Shown here piece after piece: positions 61,285 to 64,000 of a stretch of DNA of 64,000 nt. Numbering within the stretch: position 1 is the stretch's first letter; each line of letters begins with the position of its first letter. The notes below the pieces were generated by a model. The model did not search any database. It worked only from the letters and a program-made list of their open reading frames with translations, and had not been told where the DNA came from. A program made the position numbers and the translations under genes. The stretch comes from CALMEC01 sp963777565 (GTDB taxonomy: Bacteria > Actinomycetota > Thermoleophilia > Miltoncostaeales > Miltoncostaeaceae): assembly GCA_963777565.1 (NCBI GenBank), contig CAVZQZ010000009.1, forward strand, positions 868,001 to 932,000, written 5' to 3'.

Positions 61285-62841
61285 GTGACGACATCCGACG
61301 GACCCACCGAACCGGTCGACTTCGGCGACGGCTCCGACTCCGACGCCACCCAGCCGACGCCGCTGCCCCCACGTCATCTGCAGGGGCCGCCGCCCGCGCC
61401 GTTCAGCATCGTCCACATCGAGCCGGCCCAGGGGTCGGACCACGCCCGCGCCGATGGCCCCGTCACCGTCCGGTTCTCCGGCCCGGTTTCCGAGTCGACC
61501 CTCACGCCGGACTCCTTCCAGCTGTACCGGCAGGGCACCGACATCCCGATCCCGGCGACCGTCCTCTACGACCCGCAGACGCAGACCGCGACGCTGCAGC
61601 CCGAGTCGAGCCTGGAGCGTGGCGCCGCGTACACGGCGGTGGTGCGCGGCGGGCTGAGCGGCGTTTGCGCCCTGTCCGGCCCGGTGCTGCCGAGCGACGT
61701 CGCGTGGAGCTTCACAACGGGGAAGGGCTCCAAGAGGGGGCTGATCATCGGCGTGATCATCGCGGTGCTCGTCCTCGCGGCGATCCTCGTCGCGGTGCTC
61801 GCGACCCGCGGTGGCGGTAGCAGCTCCCCGTCGGTCCAGCCGGAGAGCGTGGACTTCGGCGACCAGGCGATCGGGCAGCGAGGCGGCTCACGGAGCGTGC
61901 AGGTGACGAACTCGACGAACGACGCGATCGCGATACGCAGCGTCGGCTTCACCGGCGCGAACGCGAGCGACTTCGTCCTGGCCGGCGCGCGGACCTGCGT
62001 TGCGGGGGCGTCCGTCGCGAAGGACGACTCTTGCACCGTCGGCGTAAGCTTCGCGCCGGCCAAGCAGGGCAACCGCACGGCCACCCTCGCCATCGCCCTC
62101 AACGACGGCTCCAACCTGAACGTCGCGCTGTCCGGCAACGGTACGGGGCAGGCCACCGCGGTCGCCAGCACCAGCCAGCTGTCGTTCGGCTCGGTCACCG
62201 TCGGCGGCGCCGCGGCGACCCAGCAGGCGAGGATCACGAACACGGGCAACGCGCCGCTGCCGGTGCAGAAGGTGTCGGTGGGGGGCGCAAACGCCGGTGA
62301 CTTCACCCTCGCGAAGGGGACGACCTGCGTGGCCGGGACCCCGGTGCCGGCGTCCGGGAACTGCGTGGTCGCGGTGTCCTTTGCCCCGGCCGCGACGGGC
62401 GACCGAAGCGCCACCCTGTCGGTCGCGTCTGGCGGCGACAACGCCACCACCCTCCAGATCGCGCTCTCGGGGATGGGGGTCGGCCAGGCGCAGGGCGCCC
62501 TGATCCCGTCGCAGGCCGACTTCGGCAGCGCCGACGTGGGCGCGACGAGCCCGCCGACGACGTTCACGCTGAACAGCTCCGGGACCGCCGACCTGCCGAT
62601 CACGACGATCGCGATCCAGGGCGCGTCGCCGCGATCGTTCGAGGTCACCTCGGCGGGCTCCTGCAAGAGCGGCGGAAGCGTCGCGTCCGGCTCGAGCTGC
62701 ACGGTGCAGGTCGTGTTCGCCCCGATCGCCGCCGGCGCCGTGACCGCGACGCTGTCGGTCGTGGCCGGCGGGGACGAGTTCTCCGCTCCGCTGTCCGGCA
62801 CGGGGGTCGAACCGCCGGCGACGACCACGACGGCGCCGTGA
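61285..62841 (+). CDS. Membrane protein with Ig-like and repeated ASH-type domains
   Basis: 518 residues, GTG with GGAGG 8 bases upstream. The N-terminal part has a Big_5-like Ig domain (SIVHIEPAQGSDHARADGPVTVRFSGPVSESTLTPDSFQLY...LPSDVAWSFTTG), then one membrane helix (GLIIGVIIAVLVLAAILVAVLAT, about 152-174). Three repeats of about 105 residues of the choice-of-anchor-D/ASH type follow (SVDFGDQAIGQRGGSRSVQVTNS...TCVAG...CTVGVSFAPAKQGNRTATL...LSGNG), each with a Cys pair likely to form a disulfide. Probably a surface-exposed protein. Function unknown. Confidence 0.7.
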   Translation: MTTSDGPTEPVDFGDGSDSDATQPTPLPPRHLQGPPPAPFSIVHIEPAQGSDHARADGPVTVRFSGPVSESTLTPDSFQLYRQGTDIPIPATVLYDPQTQTATLQPESSLERGAAYTAVVRGGLSGVCALSGPVLPSDVAWSFTTGKGSKRGLIIGVIIAVLVLAAILVAVLATRGGGSSSPSVQPESVDFGDQAIGQRGGSRSVQVTNSTNDAIAIRSVGFTGANASDFVLAGARTCVAGASVAKDDSCTVGVSFAPAKQGNRTATLAIALNDGSNLNVALSGNGTGQATAVASTSQLSFGSVTVGGAAATQQARITNTGNAPLPVQKVSVGGANAGDFTLAKGTTCVAGTPVPASGNCVVAVSFAPAATGDRSATLSVASGGDNATTLQIALSGMGVGQAQGALIPSQADFGSADVGATSPPTTFTLNSSGTADLPITTIAIQGASPRSFEVTSAGSCKSGGSVASGSSCTVQVVFAPIAAGAVTATLSVVAGGDEFSAPLSGTGVEPPATTTTAP

Positions 62842-63134
62842 GCCGCGGCTGAGGATCGTCCCTCGGATTGGCCCCGCCACCCCGCGGATCCGATGTCCCC
62901 GCGGCGGCGACTCCACGGCGTCGCCGGGGGCAATCTCGGGCAATCCGGCGGCCAGGCGCGATCGACGGCCAGAGGCGGCTCGCCAGCCCGGGCGCGAGCC
63001 GATCAGCTGAACGTCCGGCCCGCCCCGCCCACCGCCGTGATCGATCTCGCGAAGGGCGGGCCGCCCGGGGGATCGACGCGCCCCCGGAATCGCGCCTCGC
63101 CTGCCGCGCGGGCCTGGTGCGACATAATCCGGCC

Positions 63135-63755
63135 GTGACCGAGCCCTTCGACCAGGCGCAGATGTGGAACGAGCGGTACCGCGAACCCGGGTACCAGTTC
63201 GGCACGGAGCCGAGCCTGTTTATCGCTGCCCACGTCGGCCTTCTGACGTCTCGAAGCGAGGTCTTGTGCGTCGGCGACGGGGAGGGTCGCAACGGGGTAT
63301 TCCTCGCGGAGCACGGGATGCGGGTGTCGTCGTTCGACGTATCCGAGGTGGCAGTCGCAAAGGCCGCCCGGCTCGCGGCCGATCGCGGCGTTTCGGTCGA
63401 CCGTCACGTGATGTCGATCCACGACTGGGACTGGGTGCCGGATCGCTTCGACGCGGTCGTCGCGATCTTCATCCAGTTCCTGGGACCGGAGCCGCGCGCC
63501 GAGGCCTTCGCCCAGATGCTCCGAACGCTTCGTCCGGGCGGGCTCCTGATGCTGCACGGCTACACCCCCGAGCAGATCGCGCTCGATACGGGCGGCCCCC
63601 CCGTTGCCGAGAATATGTACACCCCGGAGCTCCTCGCAGAGGCGTTCGAGGGACAGGAGATCCTCGAGCTCGTTGCGTACGAAGCCGAGCTCGCGGAGGG
63701 CCCCAGGCACCACGGGCGCTCGGCGCTGATCGACTGCGTCGTCAGGAAACGCTGA
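63135..63755 (+). CDS. Class I SAM-dependent methyltransferase
   Basis: 206 residues: FDQAQMWNERYREPGYQFGTEPSLFI, the SAM-binding motif I VLCVGDGEGRNGVFLAEHG, acidic residue in SSFDVSEVAVAKA, FDAVVAIFIQFLGPEPRAEAF and LRPGGLLMLHGYTPEQ. The N-terminal WNERY and G-x-EPS patterns resemble TehB/thiol-methyltransferase-like enzymes. The GTG start has no clear ribosome site. Substrate unknown. Confidence 0.82.
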   Translation: MTEPFDQAQMWNERYREPGYQFGTEPSLFIAAHVGLLTSRSEVLCVGDGEGRNGVFLAEHGMRVSSFDVSEVAVAKAARLAADRGVSVDRHVMSIHDWDWVPDRFDAVVAIFIQFLGPEPRAEAFAQMLRTLRPGGLLMLHGYTPEQIALDTGGPPVAENMYTPELLAEAFEGQEILELVAYEAELAEGPRHHGRSALIDCVVRKR

Positions 63756-64000
63756 CCGTCGCCACCGGGTGGTGCGGATGCCGCAGCCGCCGCGCGCACC
63801 GGCGGTGAATGATGGGATCGCTGGCGAGTGGGCGCGGGGCGCCGCGCGCCCGCGGAGTCCCCGTTCGCGCGCAGCGCCGGGGCAGGGACCCGCACCATCC
63901 CCCCGAGGACGAGACGGGAGCGTGGCGGGCCAGCGCGGTGGAGGGTCCCCGGAGCCCGGAATCCCACTCCCCGAGCCGAAGAACGGCCCTGCCACCGAGG

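Overview
The window is GC-rich (about 70% by eye) chromosomal DNA with dense, often overlapping genes, many GTG starts and several probable leaderless starts. NucS, OpcA, a LexA gene with a GAAC-N4-GTTC operator, the small DtxR/MntR-type regulator and the futalosine-type MqnA/MqnD protein point to an actinobacterium. The family mixture and abundance of secreted beta-rich proteins suggest the class Thermoleophilia, but that placement is inference; no rRNA gene is present to test it.

Region 1 (1-13 kb) is mostly housekeeping: the 5' part of RNase P RNA, lexA with its own SOS box, tRNA-Leu(GAG), secG, selD, a K+ channel, an MqnD-like enzyme, DtxR- and Crp-type regulators, guaB, nucS and mgsA. 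Between nucS and mgsA lies a gene interrupted by an in-frame TGA. It reads as a SelW/Rdx-family selenoprotein (C-x-x-U) with a SECIS-like hairpin directly after the TGA, which fits the selD gene 9 kb away.

Region 2 (13-35 kb) opens with tkt and zwf, both conserved in sequence but broken by many single-base frameshifts over about 3.3 kb. Intact opcA, a LOG-family gene, acuC, pabB-pabC, two secreted proteases, nadE, two two-component systems and an amt-PII pair follow. A set of six 21-bp repeats sits downstream of the PII gene.

Region 3 (35-51 kb) is the most unusual part: a co-directional run of secreted proteins. It starts with a 2181-residue parallel beta-helix protein ending in two peptidoglycan-binding domains. 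Three consecutive multicopper-oxidase-like proteins follow, then a His-rich membrane-anchored protein, a subtilase ending in the same kind of peptidoglycan-binding domain, and a 55-residue TatA. The four His-x-His motifs expected for one trinuclear copper centre are divided between two adjacent proteins. I propose a wall-anchored split copper oxidase apparatus. An OmpR-type two-component system is divergent to the cluster.

Region 4 (51-64 kb) is a mixed accessory zone: an ECF sigma factor with two unknown partners, small membrane proteins, a frameshifted K+ channel, a decayed alpha/beta hydrolase, a slipin, a cyclic-nucleotide-type sensor kinase next to a thioredoxin-reductase remnant, and a DUF2252 gene flanked by two copies of a tRNA-like sequence. 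It ends with an Ig/ASH-domain membrane protein and a methyltransferase. The last 245 bases hold no gene that I can support.
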